The notes under the pieces: model-generated | What the model was told of the DNA's origin: nothing | What the model saw: only the letters and a program-made list of their open reading frames with translations | Databases searched by the model: none | Translations under genes and position numbers: made by a program | Shown here: one piece after another, positions 28,070 through 36,602 of the stretch | Position numbering within the stretch: position 1 is the stretch's first letter | Layout: each line of letters starts with the position of its first letter | Source: Pedosphaera sp. | Lineage (GTDB): Bacteria > Verrucomicrobiota > Verrucomicrobiia > Limisphaerales > Pedosphaeraceae | Assembly (NCBI GenBank): GCA_028293285.1 | Contig: JAQGPC010000295.1 | Span: 1 to 64,000, forward strand | Direction of reading: 5' to 3' | DNA: 64,000 bases

Positions 28070-29518
28070 CTATGCCAAAATGTCTGTCACAATCCGGCCA
28101 TGCACATCCGTCAACCGAAAATCTCTTCCACTATAACGATACGTCAGTTTCTCGTGGTTGATCCCCATCAGATGCAAAATCGTCGCATGCAGATCGTGGA
28201 CGTGAACTTTGTTCTCCACCGCATGCCAGCCAAATTCATCCGTCGCACCATACACCAGCCCGGGCTTGATGCCACCACCCGCCATCCACATCGTAAAACC
28301 AAATGGATGATGCTCACGCCCGTCAGTTCCCTCTGCCGTTGGTGTGCGTCCAAACTCACCGCCCCAAACCACCAGCGTATCCTCTAATAAACCGCGTGCC
28401 TTCAAGTCCTTGAGCAAACCCGCAATTGGCTTGTCCACCGATGCGCAATTATTCGGCAACTCCGCTTTCAAGCTGCCGTGCTGGTCCCAGAGTTGGCAAC
28501 TGCTCCGCTTTGCCGTCTGCGTGTGATACACCTGCACCATCCGCACACCCCGTTCCACCAAGCGCCGCGCCATCAGGCATTGCTTGCCGAAAGTTTCCGT
28601 CATCCCTTCATCCAACCCATAAAGCTTCTTCGTCTCCTCGGATTCATTTGCGACATCGAAAGCCTCCGGTGCCCGCGCTTGCATGCGAAACGCCAGTTCA
28701 AACGCCTCAATCCGTGCGCTTAACCGGCTGTCCTCCTCGCGCTTCTGCTGATGCAATTGGTTCAACTGCTTCAACACATCCAACTGCTCCCGCTGTTGCC
28801 GTGTTGAAAAACGGGCATTGCTCAAATTCGCAATCGGATTTTTCAGATCCGATACCAGCGTTCCCTGATACGAAGCCGGCAGAAAACTCGAACTCCACAG
28901 TGGCGCGCCTTGTGCCGGTTGCGCCGGGCTAATAACAATGAACCCCGGCAAATCCTGGTTCTCGCTGCCCAAACCATAAAGCAACCATGAACCCAAACTC
29001 GGCCTTGAGAACGCCTGCTCGCCCGTGTTCATTTGCAGGCATGCTCCATTATGATTGATGTTGTCGGCCACCATCGACCGCACCACGCACATATCATCCA
29101 CGCACGTTGCCAGGTGCGGAAACAACTCACTCACCTCGATGCCCGATTGCCCATATTTCTTAAACGTCCACGGCGACTGCAATAAATTCCCCGTCTTCGT
29201 CCGTTCCAGCTTCGGTTTTTCGAAGGGCAGGGGCTTGCCGTTGTCCTTCGCCAAACGCGGCTTCGGATCGAACGTATCCACATGCGATGGCCCGCCCGAC
29301 ATGAAGAGGAAAATCACCCGCTTCGCCTTTGCCGGATATTGCGGCGGCTTTACCTCTAAGGGGTTTGACGAAGCAACATTCGCCAATGCACTCGAAACAA
29401 ACCCCTCCCCGAACAACGAAGCCACCCCCAGCATGCCAAAGCCATTCGCAAACCGACGCAACATCTGCCGCCGACTTAGCGGTGCTTGCCAACCATTTTG
29501 GAAGTAGTTGCTGGACAT
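28070..29518 (-). CDS. DUF1501 domain-containing protein
   Basis: SRRQMLRRFANGFG Tat-like start; FLFMSGGPSHVDTFDPKP; DTLVVWGGEFGRTPTAEGTDGREHHPFGFTMWMAGGGIKPG. Confidence 0.95.
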   Translation of the reverse strand: MSSNYFQNGWQAPLSRRQMLRRFANGFGMLGVASLFGEGFVSSALANVASSNPLEVKPPQYPAKAKRVIFLFMSGGPSHVDTFDPKPRLAKDNGKPLPFEKPKLERTKTGNLLQSPWTFKKYGQSGIEVSELFPHLATCVDDMCVVRSMVADNINHNGACLQMNTGEQAFSRPSLGSWLLYGLGSENQDLPGFIVISPAQPAQGAPLWSSSFLPASYQGTLVSDLKNPIANLSNARFSTRQQREQLDVLKQLNQLHQQKREEDSRLSARIEAFELAFRMQARAPEAFDVANESEETKKLYGLDEGMTETFGKQCLMARRLVERGVRMVQVYHTQTAKRSSCQLWDQHGSLKAELPNNCASVDKPIAGLLKDLKARGLLEDTLVVWGGEFGRTPTAEGTDGREHHPFGFTMWMAGGGIKPGLVYGATDEFGWHAVENKVHVHDLHATILHLMGINHEKLTYRYSGRDFRLTDVHGRIVTDILA

Positions 29519-29589
29519 CTTCTAACTTTATTCGTCAACCCTTGGGAGTCAAGCCAAGCGGGTATCGATATGAGTTTTACAAACGGCGA

Positions 29590-30090
29590 CTTTAAACCAA
29601 GGTCTTGCACGTAATACGCACCACGAAACACTCGCAACAACTCACACCAGGTCGTACTAGCTCGCACTTGCTCATATTTACCTTATTTTTAATCTCCTTT
29701 GCGATCTCTGCGCCCTTTCGCGGCCAATTTTCCGGTTTCTGTCTTCCACTTTTTTAATCCCATTAACCCGGATTAACGCGGAATAACCCGGAATTTCCGT
29801 CCTGCCTTGGCAAACGCACCACGAACCACGCAACATTTTCAACTCCCATCAACTCATACCAGGTCGTACCAGCTCGAACCCGCTCCCGTACCGTAGCAGT
29901 CGGCGTCAGGAGGCTCTAACATCTCCCTCTTTGTGCGCACATCACTTTTTTTAACCGTAAATAACCGCAATTAACCGTAATTAGCGCGGAGTAACCGTAG
30001 TTCTCCTTCTCCAAGTTCGGAGTTCCGCCTTCAGGCGGCTTCCTCCGGCCTCTGCCCTCAGACATCCGTCCTCCGGCTTGATTGTCAAAG
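29590..30090 (-). repeat. Mosaic intergenic repeat region, copy B (inverted relative to copy A)
   Basis: 29891-29926 is the reverse complement of GGAGATGTTAGAGCCTCCTGACGCCGACTGCTACGG (34/36 identical to 875-910), with the same flanking word order as copy A. Confidence 0.85.
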
Positions 30091-30393
30091 ACCCACGGCA
30101 CAGATGCACCGCTTATGGAAATGATCCTTTCAGGATTCCACAAGAAACGTATAACACTCGTTATACAATGAGTCAAGCCTTTTCCAGCTGCAACCAAAGT
30201 CCACGAAGTAACAGATGATCTAGTGCTGGTCGTAAAGTTTGGCGCCAATGTCGGAAGTGCTGCTCCTGTTGTATGCGCGAATGACATCACAATAATTTAA
30301 TGAAAGCTGATAAGCTTCGTGCACAGCTTCTGTTAAGAGTGTTCTGATTCCAGAGGGCGAGGCTTACTATTTAAACTAATGGCGGGAAATTTC

Positions 30394-30924
30394 TCATACG
30401 CCTTGGTTCTGGCTAGGTATATCAATTTTAGGTCCGTCATTCTTCCAATCTGATTGCAAATTTAAAATATGTCGGCGGAGAGCGAAAAGAAGGTCGCCAA
30501 TAACTCCTGCGCTGCTTGGTGGATTTTCATAGGAATATCTCCATTCAGTAAATGCTTTGTTTGCCATGGTTAGCTGGCCTTCCAAACTGAGATCAATACC
30601 TGGAAAAGCCTTCTTTGCTGCTTCGGCATTTGGATTCGATTTGATTAATTCATCAAAATACTTCCTAATCTCAGTTTTATCATCTTTGCTGAGGGTGGTA
30701 AAAAGATCTTTCAGGAAATGTATTTTGTTTGGGGGGGCGCCAGATCGGATGACATGGATGCATTTCAGATAAACTTCTGCTGAAAATGCCATATTCATGA
30801 TCATTGGGCTTGCAATACTCCCATCATGAGTTTGTCCTAAATAACTGGTCAATACCCGAGCAGCTTTGTGATAGTTAGACGCTGAGATATACATTAAACG
30901 CGGATCTAATTTTTTTCGATTCAT
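30394..30924 (-). CDS. HEPN-like hypothetical protein
   Basis: Helical protein with NMAFSAEVYLKCIHVIRSG...HFLKDLFTTLSKDDKTEI, a pattern typical of HEPN-like proteins. Start uncertain (ORF extends to 30984). Confidence 0.55.
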   Translation of the reverse strand: MNRKKLDPRLMYISASNYHKAARVLTSYLGQTHDGSIASPMIMNMAFSAEVYLKCIHVIRSGAPPNKIHFLKDLFTTLSKDDKTEIRKYFDELIKSNPNAEAAKKAFPGIDLSLEGQLTMANKAFTEWRYSYENPPSSAGVIGDLLFALRRHILNLQSDWKNDGPKIDIPSQNQGV

Positions 30925-31040
30925 AATCATTTCGTTAATGTGCTGCCTTTTGAAAAAGTTACCCTGTTGTTGACCTGCGCACAAACTCGATATAACATCT
31001 TTACTGTCTCCACCAGTGTTCTCTCTAACCGGGAGTTATT

Positions 31041-31802
31041 ATGAGTTATTTGAAATCAATAAGGACCTCGCATTGCTCGGTCAGTTATCAAGTAACCTCG
31101 CGTCGAGCCGCCTTCACCTTGATTGAACTATTGGTTGTTATTGCCATCATCGCCATCCTCGCCGGGTTGCTGCTTCCCGCTCTGGCGCGGGCGAAAGCCA
31201 AGGCGCTGCAAACCAAATGCATCAGCAACAATAAACAGGTGGGTTTGGCCTTCCTCATGTATGCCAATGAAAACGCTGACTTCTTTCCGCGTTGCCTGGA
31301 TTGGGCTTCCACCGGTGGCCAGAATGGCGCTTACGATGTTTTTGTCGCCATGATCAACCGGCCGCTCTATCCCTTCCAAGGCACCCCCGAAATTTTTAAA
31401 TGCCCGGCGGACAAAGGGGACATCTATCCCGCCCATGGCGCGACCAACTGTTATAACCAATATGGCAATAGTTACCTGACTGAATGGGCAGTGGATTACA
31501 TCCGGACCAAGCGCGTTTGTGGGAATGCCGCTGGCACCCCGGATGCCTATGATGGCCAATCGATCAAATTGTCTGAGATAGCCCTGAGCGCCTCCAAAAA
31601 GTTTATCCAAGGCGACTGGATCTGGCATGTCAACCGCGGTGTCACCGACCCCAAAAGCGTCTGGCACAATTATAAGGGAAAAAGTCTGTCCATTATGCTG
31701 TATGGCGATGGTCACGCCGGAGCTTTTACTTTTCCTTTGCAACCACCAGACACCGATCCATATTGGTCTGCGGTTCCCAGCCCAACCAATGCCTGGTGGT
31801 AA
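31041..31802 (+). CDS. Type II secretion-like pseudopilin / DUF1559-like protein
   Basis: [33 protein letters not shown]-terminal LYGDGHAG. Confidence 0.92.
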   Translation: MSYLKSIRTSHCSVSYQVTSRRAAFTLIELLVVIAIIAILAGLLLPALARAKAKALQTKCISNNKQVGLAFLMYANENADFFPRCLDWASTGGQNGAYDVFVAMINRPLYPFQGTPEIFKCPADKGDIYPAHGATNCYNQYGNSYLTEWAVDYIRTKRVCGNAAGTPDAYDGQSIKLSEIALSASKKFIQGDWIWHVNRGVTDPKSVWHNYKGKSLSIMLYGDGHAGAFTFPLQPPDTDPYWSAVPSPTNAWW

Positions 31803-31831
31803 AGATTTCCAGGGTTGAACGGCTCCGGCCT

Positions 31832-32503
31832 ATGAAACCCAATCGAAAACTTGCTGAAACCACCACGCCGGACGGCGCGCGTCTCATTCTCTACGAGCAT
31901 GACGGAACTTATTGCATCCGCTTGAACGAGCAGGAATTGATGAATTCAAAGATTGCCGCCTCAGAGCTTCTGCTGGGCGAGTTGGTAGTGGGACGGCTTC
32001 CGGCTCAAAGTGATTCTTGCATATTGATTGGCGGCTTGGGCTTGGGTTTCACCTTGAAGACCGTGTTGAACCGGGTTGGCGCAAAAGCCACGATAGAAGT
32101 CGCGGAGTTGATCCCCCAAGTCGTGGATTGGAACCGCGAATTCTTGTCCCACTTAAACGGAACGCTGCTGGACGATTCCCGAGTGAAAGTTTTCGTTGAA
32201 GACGTATGGGATGTTATCGCTCGCGCCGGACGGTCTCGTTATGACGCCATCGTGCTCGATGTGGATAATGGACCGACGGCGATGGTTCAAAAACAGAACG
32301 CTCGTTTGTATCAGCAAAACGGTTTGCAGCGAATTGCGAGCGCACTAAAACCCGGTGGGCGGGCGGCCTTCTGGTCGGCACGTCCGGATCCCGCCTTTGC
32401 GAACCAACTTGCCAAAGCCGGGCTTAAGGTTGAACTCGTCCCCGCGAAGACGTACGCGAATGCCAAGCGGTCGGCCTATACCATCTACTTGGCCGACAAG
32501 TAA
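31832..32503 (+). CDS. Spermidine synthase-like methyltransferase-fold protein
   Basis: ILIGGLGLGFTLKTVL; VAELIPQVVDWNREFL; YDAIVLDVDNGPTAMVQ. Confidence 0.8.
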   Translation: MKPNRKLAETTTPDGARLILYEHDGTYCIRLNEQELMNSKIAASELLLGELVVGRLPAQSDSCILIGGLGLGFTLKTVLNRVGAKATIEVAELIPQVVDWNREFLSHLNGTLLDDSRVKVFVEDVWDVIARAGRSRYDAIVLDVDNGPTAMVQKQNARLYQQNGLQRIASALKPGGRAAFWSARPDPAFANQLAKAGLKVELVPAKTYANAKRSAYTIYLADK

Positions 32504-32548
32504 GATTTTGCTCCTGATTAAGCCAGAACGCGTTTATGTTTTGGTGTA

Positions 32549-33409
32549 ATGGCAATTATTGGCAGACGCAACACACTCTCAGTGGTGAGAGAAGCTGCTC
32601 CCGGACTCTTCCTTGATGGCGGAGAACTGGGAGAAATCCTGCTGCCCGGTCGTTATATAGAACGCGGAGTCGCGCCGGGAGACAAATTGGATGTATTTGT
32701 CTATCTTGATTCTGAAGACCGACTCGTGGCCACCACCGAAATCCCGTTCGCGATGGTCGGTGAGTTTGCTCATCTGCGAGTCATCAGCGTGAACCTTCGC
32801 ATCGGCGCGTTTCTCGACTGGGGCCTCGCCAAGGATTTATTGCTGCCGTTCCGCGAACAGGAAACGCCCGTCCGTGCAGGCCAGCGGGTGATCGCTTACA
32901 TCTATCTCGACCAGAAATCCAATCGGATTGTGGCGACCACGCGATTGTACCGACATTTAAACCGGCGAGCACCAAACTATCGCGAAGGTCAAGCCGTTGA
33001 GTTTCTTATCACTGGCAGCACGCCCCTTGGTTACAATGCCATCGTGGAAAATGCCCATCAGGGACTGCTCTACCACGACAAACTTTCCGCGCCACTCGCC
33101 GTTGGACAGAATTTGAAAGGCTTCATTCGCACGATACGCTCTGGCGGCAAGCTCGATTTGAGCCTCGATGCGTCTGGGTACAAACGCGTGGCGTCATTGA
33201 CCGACCAGATTGTCCAGGCACTTGAGCGGAATGGCGGACGCCTTGGCTTTGACGATGGGAGTTCACCGGAAACAATCCGCGAAGCGTTTGGGACCAGCAA
33301 AAAGGCATTCAAGCAGGCCCTCGGGGCGCTCTACAAAGCCCGTCGCATCAGCTTTGAAAGTCCCGGAATAAAGTTACTGGATAACACTTCCTTTTCACCG
33401 GGCGAATGA
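32549..33409 (+). CDS. CvfB-family S1 RNA-binding protein
   Basis: Tandem S1-like modules: GELGEILLPGRYI, AFLDWGLAKDLLLPFREQ, GLLYHDKLSAPLAVGQNLKGFIRTIRSGGKLDLSL, winged-helix-like C-terminus. Confidence 0.88.
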   Translation: MAIIGRRNTLSVVREAAPGLFLDGGELGEILLPGRYIERGVAPGDKLDVFVYLDSEDRLVATTEIPFAMVGEFAHLRVISVNLRIGAFLDWGLAKDLLLPFREQETPVRAGQRVIAYIYLDQKSNRIVATTRLYRHLNRRAPNYREGQAVEFLITGSTPLGYNAIVENAHQGLLYHDKLSAPLAVGQNLKGFIRTIRSGGKLDLSLDASGYKRVASLTDQIVQALERNGGRLGFDDGSSPETIREAFGTSKKAFKQALGALYKARRISFESPGIKLLDNTSFSPGE

Positions 33410-33561
33410 GCGGCATTCTTTTCCGATGGTTTGTACTATCCATCCATTGGAGATCAAAATAAGAAACTTACCCGTAGAGAACACCATTGGAACGGCATCC
33501 AAAGACTCACCAAAGGTTTATTAATAACTCTATAACTGAATAAACCGGAGATCGAATAAAG

Positions 33562-33605
33562 TTAAACTTACCCGCATTGAAATCGGGCAATGCGGGTAAG
33601 TTTAA
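33562..33605. repeat. Palindromic hairpin element, copy 1
   Basis: TTAAACTTACCCGCATTG-AAATCGGG-CAATGCGGGTAAGTTTAA, perfect 18-bp stem, 8-nt loop. Confidence 0.9.
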
Positions 33606-33823
33606 AATGTCCTCACTTTATGTCGAGAAGATAATTCCAAGTGAGTTGACTCGCCCAAGGCCGTATCTCATCGCTGTTCTTGATGCCATTGCATTGATGC
33701 AAACGCCCTGCGTTTTCCCCAATAGCCGCCTGCTTTGAGAACTGGATCCAATTGCGCCCATGTGCCATGGCGCGTTCACATTCGGCTCGACAACTCGTTT
33801 GTTAGTAAGTATTTGTTGTACTT

Positions 33824-34732
33824 ATGAAAGCTCCCATGGGTGATGCTGGTAACTCCCACCTTAACCTGGATCCTCAAATCTTCGGAGAATCATTTGACCG
33901 CGAGCCATTTGGCTTCACGCATAATTTGAGCGGGTTGGATTTATTTCAAAACGATTCGCTCCGCGCCTTGGCGGATAAATATCACGACCATAAAAAAGAT
34001 TACTACGTCGGTGCTGGTGCACCCGAGCCAGGCGTGAAATTTTACTCAGTGAAGCACGTGGATTATAAACCGGCGGACGCCCTGGATAATATGGAGAAAG
34101 GCTCCTACCGCGTGCTCATGAAACGACCGGAGAATCATGATAAACGGTTTCGGGCATTGCTTGATGAGTTGTTCCAGCAGGTCGTCGATTTACGGGGAGG
34201 ACTCGGAGATGAACGCGTCGTGCGTCTGGAGTCAGCTATTTTTGTAAGTTCCGCTGCCACGACCACGCCTTTCCACTTTGACCCTGAGATCGCATTTTTC
34301 TGCCAGATTGCCGGTGATAAGATTTATCACGTTTACTCGCCGCGAGCCGTGACCGAAGCGGAAATGGAGCAATTCTATATTCGTGGCGTGGTGGATATCG
34401 CCCAGGTGGATCTCGCCGGACGAGATCCCAAGCTGGAACATGTCTTCAACCTTAAAGCTGGCAAGGGACTGCATCAGCCGCAGAATGCGCCTCATTGGGT
34501 GGAAACGCGAGGAGACCGTTCCATTTCATTTTCGTTTGTATTCGAAACCACCGCCACGCGCGCCAAAGGCCGGACCAGATCCTTCAATCATGTGGCGCGT
34601 AAGCTGGGATTGAAGCCAACCGCTCCAGGCGCCACTCCCGTTCTGGATACCGTCAAGGCCAGTGCCATGCGCGTGGTGATCCCGGCGCGCAAAGTTGCCG
34701 GTAAAGCTGCCCGCAAGGTTGCGGGGAAATAG
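33824..34732 (+). CDS. Cupin/JmjC-like protein with Lys/Arg-rich tail
   Basis: TTPFHFDPEIAFFCQIAGDKIYHVYSP; GLHQPQNAPHWVETRGDRSISFSF; tail ARKVAGKAARKVAGK. Confidence 0.75.
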   Translation: MKAPMGDAGNSHLNLDPQIFGESFDREPFGFTHNLSGLDLFQNDSLRALADKYHDHKKDYYVGAGAPEPGVKFYSVKHVDYKPADALDNMEKGSYRVLMKRPENHDKRFRALLDELFQQVVDLRGGLGDERVVRLESAIFVSSAATTTPFHFDPEIAFFCQIAGDKIYHVYSPRAVTEAEMEQFYIRGVVDIAQVDLAGRDPKLEHVFNLKAGKGLHQPQNAPHWVETRGDRSISFSFVFETTATRAKGRTRSFNHVARKLGLKPTAPGATPVLDTVKASAMRVVIPARKVAGKAARKVAGK

Positions 34733-34759
34733 ATCAAAACTTCTGCTAACCTCGCTTTA

Positions 34760-36406
34760 CTAACCCGCGCCAGCGCCGGTAAGGCATTGCAACAAATAGG
34801 GCAGTAACTGCTTCTTGCGGGACACGATGCCATCCAGTTCCCAGATATGCGGTCCATGTGCGGGAAAGGTAATGCGTTCGAGGAAGGTCGGCGCTCCAGC
34901 AACCAACAACAAAGAGTTCTGTGTGTTGATGTCAGTCACCATTAACGCAGCAAAAAATAATCCACGACCCCAGCAATGGCTCTCCAGTGCCGCGAAGAGT
35001 TCCGACTGTTTATCAGTGAACCGGGCAAAGTTGAGTTCTTCAATCTGCGAGACGGTAAACCTTCTGCCGCTATCTTCGTATTCCTTGCAATCGGCGGTGA
35101 TTACCTGAGCCGGAGTCATGGTCAGGAGCGGCGAGCCAACCGAGAAAATTTGTTCGGCCAATTCGGCTGGATCTGTACTCGCGATTTTTGCCAGATGATC
35201 CAACACGCGGCTGTCTACCGGTGTGGCTGTGGGCGAAGTTAAATTCAAGGTGTCGGAGATAAGTCCCGCCATCAACAGGCCGGCAATGTCAGAGGGAATT
35301 GGCACTCCCATCTGTTGGTAGCACAAGGTAACAATGGTGCTCGTGGAACCGACCGGATTGTTCCAGAAATGAATCGGCAAATTGCTGGTGAATCCGATGC
35401 GATGATGATCCAGAATTTCCACGATGGGAATTTTATCCGCACCTTGCACCGCTTGGGAAAGTTCGTTGTGATCAACGAGGATCAATCGTCGCGGGACAGG
35501 TTTGAGAAAGTCGCTTTTCGTGATGATGCCCAGCAGGACGTTTCCCTCTCCCACCACAGGGAAAACGGAAGAGGTCGAGGTGGCGGCGCGTTCGCGGGCG
35601 GCTTCCAACGGGGTGTCCGGGTTGAAGCTGATAAAATGTTCGAGCAAACGTTCCGCTCTCAAGGCTCCGCGCGCGAGCAACACCGTGGTGGCCGTATCAT
35701 AGGGAGAACTGACCAGGGTGACCTTTTTTTCCTGCGCGGCCTCGCGGACGCGGTCTAAAATGGGCAGACCGCCGGTGACTACTATGGCGCGGGCTTTGCA
35801 CTCGATGGCAGCCATCTGGATGTGTTCGCGGTCGCCGACAAAAAGAACGATTTTCTTGTCCCGCTGACGTTCCATCCGCTGGGTGAACGTGTTCAAATCC
35901 ATGGCGCCGACCATCAGCAAGGTTTCCACCGCTTCATTGGATATCTCGCCACTGATCACCGTGCCGGCAAAAGTTTTCACAATGCCAGCCAGCGAGGCTT
36001 CGACGATTCGTGCCGAGGAAGCTTCTTCCCGGGGAGGAAACAGGTAATGACTCAGCTTGAAGGAGGAGAGCATTCCCAGGCAGCGATTGTTTTTGTCAAC
36101 GACCGGGAGGCCGCGCAATTCCTTTTCCGCCATCATTTGAATGGCATCGTAAATGGCGACATCCGATTGCACGAAAAAGGAATCACGCCGCATGACATCG
36201 CTGACGCGCGGAGAAACATCGCTCAGGAAAACCGGCGCGGCGACGTGGAATCGTTTGAGCACGTAATCAATGCGGGCATTGGTATTCCCCGCGCGTGCCG
36301 CAATGATATCCGGCACGCCCAGAAGTTGTTTCAGCCGCGCATACCCGATGGCGGAACAGATGGAATCCATGTCTGGATTCTTATGTCCAATTACGATGGT
36401 CTGCAT
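34760..36406 (-). CDS. Putative manganese-dependent inorganic diphosphatase with CBS/DRTGG insert
   Basis: IVIGHKNPDMDSICSAIGYA; ILVDHNELSQAV; EILDHHRIG; CBS-like SSVFPVVGEGNVLLGIITKSDFL. Confidence 0.95.
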   Translation of the reverse strand: MQTIVIGHKNPDMDSICSAIGYARLKQLLGVPDIIAARAGNTNARIDYVLKRFHVAAPVFLSDVSPRVSDVMRRDSFFVQSDVAIYDAIQMMAEKELRGLPVVDKNNRCLGMLSSFKLSHYLFPPREEASSARIVEASLAGIVKTFAGTVISGEISNEAVETLLMVGAMDLNTFTQRMERQRDKKIVLFVGDREHIQMAAIECKARAIVVTGGLPILDRVREAAQEKKVTLVSSPYDTATTVLLARGALRAERLLEHFISFNPDTPLEAARERAATSTSSVFPVVGEGNVLLGIITKSDFLKPVPRRLILVDHNELSQAVQGADKIPIVEILDHHRIGFTSNLPIHFWNNPVGSTSTIVTLCYQQMGVPIPSDIAGLLMAGLISDTLNLTSPTATPVDSRVLDHLAKIASTDPAELAEQIFSVGSPLLTMTPAQVITADCKEYEDSGRRFTVSQIEELNFARFTDKQSELFAALESHCWGRGLFFAALMVTDINTQNSLLLVAGAPTFLERITFPAHGPHIWELDGIVSRKKQLLPYLLQCLTGAGAG

Positions 36407-36557
36407 GATAAATCTTGTGTTTCGCTAATCAAACCGAACTGACTTCACCGGCTTTTCAAGCGGCTTAATCTAGTCAATGTTCCCCACATTGGAAACAGCT
36501 ATATCAAAATAACTCAGGTTATGAGAAATAATGAATTGTCTGTGGAGAAAATGAGAA

Positions 36558-36583
36558 AAGGCGCACCTTTTCAGGTGCGCCTT
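36558..36583 (-). terminator. Rho-independent terminator downstream of nrdJ
   Basis: AAGGCGCACC-TTTTCA-GGTGCGCCTT; minus strand continues TTCTCATTTTCTC. Confidence 0.8.
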
Positions 36584-36602
36584 GGTTGGTAACGATGGTC
36601 AA

